NCBI GenBank assembly: GCA_021772165.1
Contig: JAJFMM010000133.1
Span: 1-15,110 of the forward strand
Direction: 5' to 3'
DNA: 15,110 bases
Source: Chlamydiota bacterium
GTDB lineage: Bacteria > Chlamydiota > Chlamydiia > Chlamydiales > SM23-39
Shown: positions 5,436 to 13,736 of the stretch, one piece after another
How positions within the stretch are numbered: position 1 is the first letter of the stretch
How the letters are laid out: every line of letters begins with the position of its first letter
The notes under the pieces: generated by a model
The model's database searches: none
Told to the model about the DNA's origin: nothing
Seen by the model: only the letters and a program-made list of their open reading frames with translations
Made by a program: the position numbers and the translations under genes

Positions 5436-6721
5436 AGGGACTCCTTGCGTTTGAGGCAAAGATCGATCAGGGAATCGATGGGAACTTCTTCCTGCTGCCT
5501 GCTCTCTAGATCTTTGAGTTGAACGACTCCTTTGGAGATCTCTTCCGAGCCGACGATCGCACAAAAACGCGCATTGAGTTTCGATGCCATCTGTAGTCCG
5601 GTTTGGATTTTTTTTGCGTGTAAATTGATTTCCACTGCAATGCCTTTATGCCTTGCATGCGAAGCTAGAGTAAAGCAGGTTCTTTTAGCATCGTCTCCGA
5701 GAGGTAAAAGATAGAGCAGAGGACCGCGTTGTGCTGGAATGGGAGCTTGCTGGGCGAGCATCGTCTGTAAGATGCGTTCTATGCCGGCTGCAAAACCGAC
5801 TGCTGGTAGCTCGGGGCCTCCGAGAGAAGAGATCAGTCCATCAAACCGGCCGCCGCCTCCGAGGGCGTTTTGAGCGCCAAGAACATCTGCGCTGATCTCA
5901 TACACTGTTTTACAGTAGTAATCGAGACCGCGGACAATCCGATCGTTAACCGTGTAGGGAACTTGGATCTTGTCGAGGAGAGTTTTTACTTCATCGAAAT
6001 GCTCTTTCGCCTCTGCTGACAGGGAGTCTAGGATGGAGGGAGCTCCTTCAAGAAGTTTACGGTCTTTAGGATCTTTTGAGTCGAGAATACGCAGCGGGTT
6101 TTTCTCAAACCGCGTTTTACTGTCCTGGGAAAGGTCGTCGAAATAGGGGCGTAAGTAGTTCTGGAGCGATTCGCGATAGGCCAATCTGGAAGCGCTGTCG
6201 CCGACTGAATTGATATCGAGTTTGAGTCCTTTCAGGCCGAGTCTGCGGCAAATTTCCCAGAGAAGATCGATGGTCTCGGCGTCCTGGGCAGCGGCGGGGC
6301 TGCCGATCGCTTCGATTCCGAATTGATAGAATTGGCGGTAGCGGCCCGACTGAGGCCGTTCGTAGCGGAACATTGGACCGAGGTAGAAAAATTTATGAAT
6401 AGGTCTTTCTTGGGCCATTTTGTTTTCAATGAACGCGCGCATCACAGAGGCGGTTCCTTCAGGTCTGAGGGAGATGGAGCGCTCTCCTCGATCGAGAAAA
6501 GTGAACATCTCTTTCATGACGATATCGCTAGAGTCGCCGACGCCGCGGCTGAAAAGCTCGGTGCGCTCATAGATGGGCGTGCGAATCTCGCCATAGCCGT
6601 AATCGGTGGCGGTCTCGCGAATGACCTTTTCTAGATGCTGCCATAAAAAAGCTTGTTTCCAAGGCTCGTCTGCACCGTAGGGCAGAATGTCGAAGGTTCC
6701 TTTGGGCGATTGCATAGACAT
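5432..6721 (-). CDS. hisS: Histidyl-tRNA synthetase
   Basis: A 429-residue class II aminoacyl-tRNA synthetase that charges tRNA-His. Visible features are the N-terminal SPKGTFDILP, LRPEGT (85-90), motif 2 around FRYERPQSGRYRQF (118-131), the histidine-specific RGLDYY (264-269), GGGGRFDGL (288-296), motif 3 VGFAAGIERI (308-317), and the C-terminal anticodon-binding domain from about residue 335. Length and motifs are complete. Two in-frame ATGs are possible (6721 and 6715), and neither has a purine-rich ribosome binding site. A TATACT hexamer ends seven bases before the first, so a leaderless message is possible. The gene ends in a four-base overlap with the FKBP start. aspS, which lies between hisS and mip in C. 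trachomatis, is absent here. Confidence 0.97.
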   Translation of the reverse strand: MSMQSPKGTFDILPYGADEPWKQAFLWQHLEKVIRETATDYGYGEIRTPIYERTELFSRGVGDSSDIVMKEMFTFLDRGERSISLRPEGTASVMRAFIENKMAQERPIHKFFYLGPMFRYERPQSGRYRQFYQFGIEAIGSPAAAQDAETIDLLWEICRRLGLKGLKLDINSVGDSASRLAYRESLQNYLRPYFDDLSQDSKTRFEKNPLRILDSKDPKDRKLLEGAPSILDSLSAEAKEHFDEVKTLLDKIQVPYTVNDRIVRGLDYYCKTVYEISADVLGAQNALGGGGRFDGLISSLGGPELPAVGFAAGIERILQTMLAQQAPIPAQRGPLLYLLPLGDDAKRTCFTLASHARHKGIAVEINLHAKKIQTGLQMASKLNARFCAIVGSEEISKGVVQLKDLESRQQEEVPIDSLIDLCLKRKESL

Positions 6722-6734
6722 GCATAAGAGTATA
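6722..6734 (-). promoter_or_regulatory. Possible -10 box directly before hisS
   Basis: On the - strand TATACT (6729-6734) is followed by seven bases and then the hisS ATG. The -35 position (TCTCCT at 6752-6757) does not match consensus, so this is a weak candidate. If used, the transcript would begin at or next to the start codon. Confidence 0.35.
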
Positions 6735-6762
6735 ACTGAAAAACGATTTTAAGGAGACTGTT

Positions 6763-7404
6763 TTAGGGAGAGTCCGGGTCTTTGCTTTTCTCCGGGTCGA
6801 GCATCTGGATCATTTCTTTGAGGGTCGAGCTCCATTGATGCAAATGGCTGCCCTCGTGGAGCTTCTGATGCTCTGCCCAGAGCTGTTTCAGCATCTCCAT
6901 ATATGGAAAGGGCAGCCACGTCTGACCCGCGTATTCAGAGAGGTAGTAGGCAAATGAGTGCTCTTTGCCCTCCGGATAGCTCTGGACTGACTTGATGAAC
7001 GCATTCATATGGTTTGCCAGTGCTGTTTTCTTCCGAAATCGGAGCAGATCTTCCAGAATTTGGTGCCAAAGACTGGAGAGTCTATTTAGAAAAGCAACAT
7101 CTTGGCTGTGATCTTCTGCTTTGAGAGTCTCAATGGCGGCTTTGAGAAGCGTCAGATGTTCTTGGACGTCGATCTCGGCGGATACACCTAGCCCGCGCTC
7201 TGTTGTATTTTCGAAGAGGTCGAGGATTTTTTTGAAAAGAAGGAGGAAGTAGGCCGCAAACGCAGAGTGGGGTTTGCCTTCGCCCCAACGCATCATTTTC
7301 TTCTCAGCGTCTCTGTCTTTGTCCTTTTCGATCTTTTCGATGCGATATTTCTCGAAGGGGTCTTTAGGGCCGCCGCCAATCGGATTTTGAAAAGAATCGG
7401 GCAT
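6763..7404 (-). CDS. Hypothetical protein, mostly helical, unknown function
   Basis: I do not recognise this 213-residue protein. GGAG seven bases before the ATG and a promoter-like pair upstream support it. Residues 1-14 (MPDSFQNPIGGGPK) are Gly/Pro/Asn/Ser-rich and unstructured-looking. About 15-40 is very charged (EKYRIEKIEKDKDRDAEKK). Residues 48-63 contain a moderately hydrophobic stretch (AFAAYFLLLFKKIL) interrupted by Lys, so it is more likely a buried or amphipathic helix than a membrane span. The remainder looks like packed helices with many Leu and His and no Cys. The C-terminus is DPEKSKDPDSP. There is no signal peptide. It lies 41 bases upstream of hisS on the same strand and is divergent from uhpC. 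I know of no counterpart between hisS and uhpC in C. trachomatis. A cytoplasmic or type III secretion-associated role would be guesswork. Confidence 0.8.
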   Translation of the reverse strand: MPDSFQNPIGGGPKDPFEKYRIEKIEKDKDRDAEKKMMRWGEGKPHSAFAAYFLLLFKKILDLFENTTERGLGVSAEIDVQEHLTLLKAAIETLKAEDHSQDVAFLNRLSSLWHQILEDLLRFRKKTALANHMNAFIKSVQSYPEGKEHSFAYYLSEYAGQTWLPFPYMEMLKQLWAEHQKLHEGSHLHQWSSTLKEMIQMLDPEKSKDPDSP

Positions 7405-7421
7405 CTTTTTTCTCCAATTTA

Positions 7422-7450
7422 ATACTAGAAAACAGTTGATTTCAGAGCAA
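7422..7450 (-). promoter_or_regulatory. Probable promoter of the hypothetical gene upstream of hisS
   Basis: On the - strand TTGCTC (7445-7450) and TAGTAT (7422-7427) are separated by exactly 17 bases. The -10 ends 17 bases before the ATG at 7404, leaving room for the GGAG ribosome binding site. The match is fair and the position is right. Confidence 0.5.
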
Positions 7451-7530
7451 GGCGTTTGTTGAGAAGTTTATTTGTAGTAATGAGTGATTTAGTATAACTA
7501 GGTTGTTCTGAGAGGCTTGTTTATCAAAAA

Positions 7531-7543
7531 AGATTGACAATCT
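7531..7543. promoter_or_regulatory. Palindrome over the uhpC -35 box, possible operator
   Basis: AGATTGACAATCT is a perfect inverted repeat of six bases around one central base and contains the TTGACA -35 element of the uhpC promoter. A regulator bound here would block RNA polymerase. No regulator gene is present in the window, so operator function is inference. Confidence 0.4.
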
Positions 7544-7561
7544 TGCGAGTAAGGTTATACC
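7534..7561 (+). promoter_or_regulatory. Promoter of uhpC (probably also dnaE and later genes)
   Basis: TTGACA (7534-7539) is a perfect -35 element and TATACC (7556-7561) a fair -10, with a 16-base spacer. Transcription would start near 7568, leaving a leader of about 40 bases before uhpC. It is the best + strand promoter in the 206-base divergent region 7405-7610. The rest of that region is AT-rich and shows no other feature I can name. Confidence 0.65.
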
Positions 7562-7610
7562 CTTTTGCTTTATAAATCATAGTCGTACCTACTAAAATCG
7601 GACTTTCCCC

Positions 7611-8954
7611 ATGAGCGTTTTAGATTTTTTCAAGCCAGCTCCCTATGCCCGTGAAATTGAAGATGAAGAACTGGTGCAAAAGAACTATCGCTATTGGAGG
7701 CTGCGCACTTTCTATTCGATGTATATCGGCTATGCGTTTTTCTACTTTACCCGCAAGAGCTTTACCTTTGCGATGCCTGCTATGCAGGAACATCTCGGGA
7801 TGGATAAATTCCAGCTCGGACTTCTAGGTACGATTCTATATCTCTCCTATGGTGTTAGCAAATTTTTAAGCGGGATCTTGGGAGATAAATCCAATCCGCG
7901 CTATTTCATGTCGATCGGCCTGATCCTGACAGGAATTTTCAATCTCTGCTTTGGGGCCTCGTCACTCTGGGTGACGTTTGCGATTTTTTGGGGATTGAAT
8001 GGCTGGTTTCAAGGGTGGGGATGGCCTGGTTGCGCAAAGCTTTTGACCCACTGGTATTCACAATCGGAAAGAGGTCGCTGGTGGAGCGGCTGGAATACAT
8101 CGCATAATCTTGGCGGTGCGCTGATTCCTATTCTTGCAGCTTTCTGTATCGAGAGTTTCGGGTGGCGCTCAGCCATGTATGTACCTGGAATCACCTGTAT
8201 TTTAGTCGGATTCTTTCTCATGAATCGGCTGCGCGACACACCTCAATCTCTTGGGCTACCGTCTATTGAAAAATTCAAAGATGATTACTCAGGAACGAAG
8301 GTACAGGAAAAGAGCGAGCTCACTGTTAAAGAAATTCTCTGGGAGTATGTCTTAACGAATAAATATATCTGGGTGCTGGCGTTCTCTTACTTTTTCATCT
8401 ATGTGATCCGCACGGCTCTCAATGACTGGAGCATGCTCTATTTGAAAGAGGCGAGGGGCTATTCAACTCTTGTTTCCGGGTCGGGAATTTTTTGGTTCGA
8501 AGTGGGTGGTTTTATCGGTAGTTTGGCCGCCGGATGGGGCTCAGATGTGCTGTTTAAAGGCAAACGCATGCCTGTCAATATTCTCTTTACGGTAGGTGTT
8601 CTTATTTCGATGTTGGGTTTCCGTTCTCTCACCGGCTATACTCCGATCCTCGATAGCCTCTATCTTTTCCTCTTCGGATTTTTTATTTTTGGGCCGCAGA
8701 TGCTTATCGGCATGGCCTGCGCGGAGGTGTCGCACAAAAAAGCTGCAGCAACAGCAACGGGATTTGCAGGCTGTTTCGCCTATCTCGGAGCGGCCGTTGC
8801 CGGTGGTCCTCTAGGGGCAGTGACTCAGGCATGGGGATGGGACAGTTTCTTTATAACGATGATTGCCTGTGCTGTGATTGCAACGCTTCTGATGTTGCCG
8901 CTCTGGTCGATTAAAACGAATCCGGATCTCAGGACGAGCTCAACAGATTCCTAA
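7611..8954 (+). CDS. uhpC: Sugar-phosphate antiporter, MFS organophosphate:phosphate family (UhpC-like)
   Basis: A 447-residue inner-membrane transporter of the GlpT/UhpT/UhpC family, normal in length, with about twelve hydrophobic segments and a central cytoplasmic loop near residues 215-245. Family landmarks are YFTRKSFTFAMPAM near residue 45, GILGDKSNPR after the second helix, and the run GWGWPGCAKLLTHWYS followed by ERGRWWSGWNTSHNLGG, closely like GlpT and UhpT. These carriers exchange hexose or glycerol phosphates for inorganic phosphate. In C. trachomatis the gene in the same position (next to dnaE and hisS) is uhpC, reported to import glucose-6-phosphate from the host. Glucose-6-phosphate import is therefore likely but not proven by sequence. 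There is no clear ribosome binding site before the ATG. A strong promoter and palindrome lie upstream. dnaE follows after 51 bases. Confidence 0.93.
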   Translation: MSVLDFFKPAPYAREIEDEELVQKNYRYWRLRTFYSMYIGYAFFYFTRKSFTFAMPAMQEHLGMDKFQLGLLGTILYLSYGVSKFLSGILGDKSNPRYFMSIGLILTGIFNLCFGASSLWVTFAIFWGLNGWFQGWGWPGCAKLLTHWYSQSERGRWWSGWNTSHNLGGALIPILAAFCIESFGWRSAMYVPGITCILVGFFLMNRLRDTPQSLGLPSIEKFKDDYSGTKVQEKSELTVKEILWEYVLTNKYIWVLAFSYFFIYVIRTALNDWSMLYLKEARGYSTLVSGSGIFWFEVGGFIGSLAAGWGSDVLFKGKRMPVNILFTVGVLISMLGFRSLTGYTPILDSLYLFLFGFFIFGPQMLIGMACAEVSHKKAAATATGFAGCFAYLGAAVAGGPLGAVTQAWGWDSFFITMIACAVIATLLMLPLWSIKTNPDLRTSSTDS

Positions 8955-9005
8955 TCTGCCCAAATAAGAGCATTCCTTGTATGATGGATCTTTTTAGGAA
9001 CGAAA

Positions 9006-12000
9006 ATGGCCCCTCCCTGGATCCCGCTCAACGTCCATTCGCAATTTACGATTCTCGATTCGACCGCGTCTGTTCACGCATTAGCACAAAAAGCGAAGTC
9101 GTATGGTATCGAAGCTTTGGCTATCACGGATCAAGGCAATCTGTACGGCGCCGTTGATTTTTTCAAAGCGTGCAAAGCTGCAGGTGTCCGTCCGATCATC
9201 GGCTGTAAAATCTGGGTGGCACCTGGCTCGAGAAAAGAAAAAAAGCGGGTGCATGGCGTCGCATCTGGCTATCCTCTTGTGCTGCTAGCCAAAAATTCTA
9301 TCGGTTACCGCAATCTCTGCAAGCTCACTTCGATCGGCTTTTTGGAAGGGTTCTACTATCAACCTCGAATCGATAAAGAGCTTTTGGCTCAGCATCGCGA
9401 GGGGCTGATCTGTTTTTCCGGTCCGTTGAGCGGTAGCGTTGCGTCTCTCATTGAGAAGGGAAAGGAAGCGGAGCTGAAAGAGGAGATCCGCTGGCATCAG
9501 GAGATGTTCGGAGAGGACTACTACTTCGAGCTGCAGCGTCATTCGATGAGCGAAGAGGTGATGCGCTCCGATCGGATGGATCAGGAGAGCTGGCTCTACC
9601 AGAAAGCGCGTGACACGTCAGCCCTGCAAGAGAGAGTCAATCAGGAGCTGGTCCGCCTTTCTAAAGAGCATTCCATTCGCATTGTTGCGACCAACGACAT
9701 TCATTATATCGAGAGAGATGATTGGCAGGCGCACGAGATCCTTCTCAACATTCAGTCGGGAGAGCCTCGCGAAATTTGGGAGCGCGATTCGCGCGGCAAT
9801 GCAAAAAATCGCATGCCGAATCCAAAGAGGTCAGCTCTTTTTACTCATGAGCTCTATTTCAAGTCGCCCGAACAGATGGCTGAGCTCTTTTCCGATCTGC
9901 CGGAGGCTCTCGAAGAGACGGTGCGCATCGCAGAGAAGTGTCAGCTCGATCTCGATTTTAATACGAAGCACTATCCTGTCTTTCTTCCTCCGGATTTAGA
10001 AGAGAAGGCGGTTACAAAAGAAGAGCGTCGAGCAGCGGCTGAGAAATATCTCTATGAACTCTGTCTGAAGAATGTTCCCGCACGCTATACGCCGGAGCAT
10101 TTAGCGGAAGTGCAGAAAAGGGTTCCTGGTAAAGAGCCTCTCGTCGTTGTGAAAGAGCGCTTCGAATATGAATTTGGTATTCTCTCTTCCAAGGGAATGT
10201 GCGATTACATGCTGATCGTTTACGATTTCATCGACTGGGCTAAGGGTAAAGGGATTCCGATGGGTCCGGGGCGAGGTTCGGCTGCGGGTTCTATCATCGC
10301 CTATCTGCTCGGCATTACGGATATCGAACCTCTCCGTTTTTCTCTCTTCTTCGAGCGTTTCATCAATCCGGAACGCGTCTCCTATCCCGATATCGATGTC
10401 GACATCTGCATGGAGCGGCGACAAGAGGTGATCGACTATACGGTTCGCAAGTATGGCAAGGACAAGGTAGCTCAGATTATCACCTTCGGTACGATGAAGG
10501 CGAAAATGGCGATACGCGATGTAGGGAGGGTCCTGAATGTTGCGCTGCCGAAAGTGAACGAGATCGCAAAGCTTGTTCCTGAAGATCCCAACATGACGCT
10601 CGAAAAATCGTTTCAGCTCGATCCCGAGTTGGGGCGGCTGATGGAAGTGGACAGTGAAGCGCGCAGCGTTTTGGAAATGGCGAAGAAGTGCGAAGGCTCT
10701 ATTCGCAATACAAGCACGCACGCAGCCGGCCTAATCATCTCTGCCAGTCCGATCACAGATCATGTACCTGTCTGTACCGCGAAAGACTCCGATATGGTCG
10801 TTACGCAGTTTGCGATGAAGCCAGTCGAGAGCGTGGGCATGCTCAAGATCGACTTTTTGGGTCTCAAGACGCTCACGTGTATTCAGAAATGCGTCGATGG
10901 CATTGCTGAGACATCGGGACAGCAGATCAATTGGAGTAATCTTCCCCTCGACGATGCGCCTACATTCGACCTACTCAACCAGGGAAAAACCCTCGGAGTG
11001 TTCCAGCTCGAGTCCGGTGGAATGCAGGATCTCGCCAAGCAGCTACACATCGATGTCTTTGAAGAGATCATCGCCGTCGGTGCTCTCTATCGTCCAGGTC
11101 CGATGGATATGATTCCCTCGTTCATCGCACGTAAGCATGGGCGAGAAGCGATCGAGATCGACCATCCCTTGATGAAAGAGATTCTCGCCGAAACTTATGG
11201 CGTCATGGTTTACCAAGAGCAGGTCATGCAGATCGCCAGCCGTCTCGCGGGCTATACGCTGGGCGAGGGTGATGTGCTCCGCCGCGCCATGGGAAAAAAA
11301 GATCGCGAGGAGATGGCTCGCCAGAGGGAGAAGTTCGTAGCGGGCTGCTCTGAGAAGGAGATTGGTGCTGACAAAGCGGGAATGATTTTCGATAAGATCG
11401 AGAAGTTCGCGTCCTACGGTTTCAACAAGTCTCATGCTGCGGCCTACGCTTATCTCTCCTATACAACCGCCTACTTCAAAGCCAACTATCCGAAAGAGTG
11501 GATGGCATCTCTAATGACGTGCGATCGCGACGATCTTTCTAAGGTTGCGAAGTTCATCCGCGAAGCGAACGCGATGCAGATCGAGATTCTTCCGCCTGAT
11601 GTCAATGAAGCAGGACTTTCCTTTGCCGCATCTCCCGGTGGTATCCGTTTTGCTATGTCGGGGATTAGAGGCGTTGGCGTCGGTATTGTCGAGCTGATTT
11701 TAGCAGAGAGAAAGAAGAGCGGACCTTTTGAGAACCTCTATGATTTTGTGCAGAAAATCGATAAGACCAAGGTGGGAAAAAAGCAGATCGAGCTTTTGAT
11801 TGAAGCGGGTAGTTTTGATTACACCTCATGGAGCCGCGATGCGATGCGAGAGAGTCTCGATGCGATGTATGACGAAGCCTCTCGCGATCAAAAAGAGGCA
11901 CAGCTCGGGGTGATGAATCTCTTTTCTCTTCTCGATGAGCCTAAACCCTTTTTAGCTCCGCCGCCCGTACTACATCCATCGAGTAAAATGGAGCTTTTGC

Positions 12001-12758
12001 AAAGAGAAAAAGAGCTGCTCGGCTTCTATCTGACAGGCCATCCGATGGACAACTATCGCAATTCGCTCTCCAGGCTCTCCTGTGTGCCATTCAAAGAGTT
12101 TGAGCGCATGCCCGAAGGAACGTATGTGCGCGCCGCGTTCATCATCGAGACCATTCAGGTGAAGATCGCGTCGAAATCGCAGCGCAAATTCGCAATACTT
12201 ATCATCAGCGATGGGATCGAGCGCTTTGAGATGCCCGTCTGGCCCGATCTATTCGAAGAGAAAGCGGCCATTCTACGAGAAGCTCAGCTCCTCTACGGCA
12301 TTATACAGCTCGAGAGAAGAGAGGGTTCTCTTTCTCTACAGGTGCGTTTCCTCGATGAGCTCTCAGGGGTCGATGAAGCGAAAATCAAGTCTTTTGATGA
12401 TCTATTCGATCGTCTGAAAGCTCAATCTAAGCAGGGAAGACCCATGTATTCTAGATCAAAAACACAGCAGCCTAAGCCGGAGCAGCGAGCTCCCCAGCCA
12501 AAAGAAGAGCCTATCCAGAAACTTCGCATGCGCGCAGATGCAAAGCGGCTCAGGCTCAGCCATATTGTCGCGCTCAAAAAAATATTTCGTCAGTTTCCTG
12601 GAAAATCGCCTATCGAGATTCGCTTCGAGAGTGATGGCCGCAAAATGGGGACTCTGCAGGTCGATTCCTCCTGGGGAGTGAAGACGGATGTGGCTTTCAG
12701 GAAGAAGCTCGAAGAGCTCTGCCAGGAGGCATACTTCGCCTGGGAATTGACAGAATAG
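9006..12758 (+). CDS. dnaE: DNA polymerase III alpha subunit
   Basis: A 1250-residue replicative polymerase of the DnaE1 type. Domains in order: PHP (1 to about 290) with VHSQFTILDS and NDIHYIERDDWQAHE; the polymerase core with GPGRGSAAGS, the catalytic PDIDVDIC (D464 and D466) and KIDFLGLKTLT (D616); YQEQVMQIA and GEGDVLRRAMGKK in the fingers; a helix-hairpin-helix region; a likely clamp-binding motif near QLGVMNLF (966-973); an OB-fold (about 1040-1120); and a Gln/Pro/Lys-rich linker (about 1139-1175) before a small C-terminal domain. In the PHP domain the first His of the HxH metal motif is Asn (N9), so PHP metal-dependent proofreading is probably lost and a separate DnaQ would be required. 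AGGAA five bases before the ATG fixes the start. The next gene begins three bases after the stop. Confidence 0.98.
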   Translation: MAPPWIPLNVHSQFTILDSTASVHALAQKAKSYGIEALAITDQGNLYGAVDFFKACKAAGVRPIIGCKIWVAPGSRKEKKRVHGVASGYPLVLLAKNSIGYRNLCKLTSIGFLEGFYYQPRIDKELLAQHREGLICFSGPLSGSVASLIEKGKEAELKEEIRWHQEMFGEDYYFELQRHSMSEEVMRSDRMDQESWLYQKARDTSALQERVNQELVRLSKEHSIRIVATNDIHYIERDDWQAHEILLNIQSGEPREIWERDSRGNAKNRMPNPKRSALFTHELYFKSPEQMAELFSDLPEALEETVRIAEKCQLDLDFNTKHYPVFLPPDLEEKAVTKEERRAAAEKYLYELCLKNVPARYTPEHLAEVQKRVPGKEPLVVVKERFEYEFGILSSKGMCDYMLIVYDFIDWAKGKGIPMGPGRGSAAGSIIAYLLGITDIEPLRFSLFFERFINPERVSYPDIDVDICMERRQEVIDYTVRKYGKDKVAQIITFGTMKAKMAIRDVGRVLNVALPKVNEIAKLVPEDPNMTLEKSFQLDPELGRLMEVDSEARSVLEMAKKCEGSIRNTSTHAAGLIISASPITDHVPVCTAKDSDMVVTQFAMKPVESVGMLKIDFLGLKTLTCIQKCVDGIAETSGQQINWSNLPLDDAPTFDLLNQGKTLGVFQLESGGMQDLAKQLHIDVFEEIIAVGALYRPGPMDMIPSFIARKHGREAIEIDHPLMKEILAETYGVMVYQEQVMQIASRLAGYTLGEGDVLRRAMGKKDREEMARQREKFVAGCSEKEIGADKAGMIFDKIEKFASYGFNKSHAAAYAYLSYTTAYFKANYPKEWMASLMTCDRDDLSKVAKFIREANAMQIEILPPDVNEAGLSFAASPGGIRFAMSGIRGVGVGIVELILAERKKSGPFENLYDFVQKIDKTKVGKKQIELLIEAGSFDYTSWSRDAMRESLDAMYDEASRDQKEAQLGVMNLFSLLDEPKPFLAPPPVLHPSSKMELLQREKELLGFYLTGHPMDNYRNSLSRLSCVPFKEFERMPEGTYVRAAFIIETIQVKIASKSQRKFAILIISDGIERFEMPVWPDLFEEKAAILREAQLLYGIIQLERREGSLSLQVRFLDELSGVDEAKIKSFDDLFDRLKAQSKQGRPMYSRSKTQQPKPEQRAPQPKEEPIQKLRMRADAKRLRLSHIVALKKIFRQFPGKSPIEIRFESDGRKMGTLQVDSSWGVKTDVAFRKKLEELCQEAYFAWELTE

Positions 12759-12761
12759 AGA

Positions 12762-13736
12762 ATGAGGCTTTACTCTCGGTACCTTATGAAACAGATAGCA
12801 CCTATATTATGGATCCTTTTTGCGGCACCTCTCTTCGCCGAACCCCAGGAAATTCCCGTTGAGGAAGTTCTTCCCCTGGAGGAGCAAGAGGGCCCCTCTG
12901 TTCAAGAATTTTATAGCTTTATGCAAGAAGCGATCGATGATGAAGATTGGTGGTCAGCTGTCGACTTTGGTCAGGTTGTGCTCTACCACTTCCCCGAGTC
13001 TCCCTACGGACAGGAGATCCCCTTTTTCATCGGTATGGCCTATTTGAAACTGGGCCAGCAAGAGCTTGCTAACGAGTCTTTGACCGAATATCTAAAAAAA
13101 TCCTCAGGCCCTAAGCATTTTGAAGAAGCGATCGATGCGAAATTCGCCATTGCTGAATTCTTCCGAGAGGGGGGCAAAAAACGCCTTTTTGGATCCCATA
13201 AGCTTCCGGCCATCATGCCGGGAGAAGAAGACGCCTTGGAGATCTACGACGAGATTATCGCTTCGATTCCGCACCATGAATTGGCGGCAAAAGCTCTTCT
13301 GGGTAAAGCAGAGATTCAGACTTATAACGAAGATTACCGTCCGAGCATAGAGACGCTGCATCTGCTGATCCGTCGCTTTCCTAAGCATGAGCTGGCCGCA
13401 GAGAGTTTTCTTCGTATCAATAAAGTTTACTTAAACCAAGCTGAGACTCTCCATCTGGATCCCGATCTTCTGGATTTAGCTGAGGTGAACCTGCGTAAAT
13501 TCCGTCTTGCATTTCCTCGCGAACCGCGCATTACGGATGCAGAAAAGGCTCTAGCGGATATGAGAGAAATTTTTGCTCAGAACCTGCTTGAGACCGGCGA
13601 ATTCTATCAGAGAAGAAAACAGCCCGATGCTTCTATCATCTATTTTTCGAAAGTCGTGGCAAAGTATCCGAAGAGCCGCGCAGCAGATGCTGCTAGAGAA
13701 AAGCTTACGGATCTTCAGAAAACCGGTGATTTTTAA
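12762..13736 (+). CDS. Exported TPR-repeat protein, outer-membrane assembly (BamD/YbgF-like) type
   Basis: A 324-residue protein with an N-terminal signal peptide (h-region APILWILFAAPLFA, probable cleavage before EPQ) and no lipobox Cys. The mature part is made of tetratricopeptide-like helical pairs with the recurring pattern hydrophobic-YP-S/H-A: VVLYHFPESPYG, LLIRRFPKHELAAES, FRLAFPREPRITDAE and VVAKYPKSRAADAAR. This layout is that of BamD/YfiO and CpoB/YbgF periplasmic proteins; lack of a lipid anchor argues against a strict BamD. It starts three bases after dnaE, weakly preceded by GAGA; a second in-frame ATG at 12786 would leave an equally good signal peptide. The next gene starts inside its 3' end. 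In C. trachomatis, genes for envelope or hypothetical proteins (CT546-CT548) stand in this position. Role in envelope assembly is inference from fold and neighbours. Confidence 0.85.
   Translation: MRLYSRYLMKQIAPILWILFAAPLFAEPQEIPVEEVLPLEEQEGPSVQEFYSFMQEAIDDEDWWSAVDFGQVVLYHFPESPYGQEIPFFIGMAYLKLGQQELANESLTEYLKKSSGPKHFEEAIDAKFAIAEFFREGGKKRLFGSHKLPAIMPGEEDALEIYDEIIASIPHHELAAKALLGKAEIQTYNEDYRPSIETLHLLIRRFPKHELAAESFLRINKVYLNQAETLHLDPDLLDLAEVNLRKFRLAFPREPRITDAEKALADMREIFAQNLLETGEFYQRRKQPDASIIYFSKVVAKYPKSRAADAAREKLTDLQKTGDF

Noticed and set aside
5436..5564. Upstream extension of the FKBP frame
   Set aside because: It lies within hisS, and the real start at 5435 has AAGGAG and begins a signal peptide.
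6323..6634. 103-residue open frame on the + strand inside hisS
   Set aside because: Shadow of hisS; no start signal and no recognisable motif.
7405..7610. Possible small RNA or riboswitch in the divergent region
   Set aside because: Apart from promoters and the 13-base palindrome I see no stable hairpin series or known riboswitch core.
10101..10721. 206-residue open frame on the - strand inside dnaE
   Set aside because: It lies opposite a strongly conserved part of dnaE including the catalytic aspartates; length is explained by dnaE codon use, and no start signals are visible.
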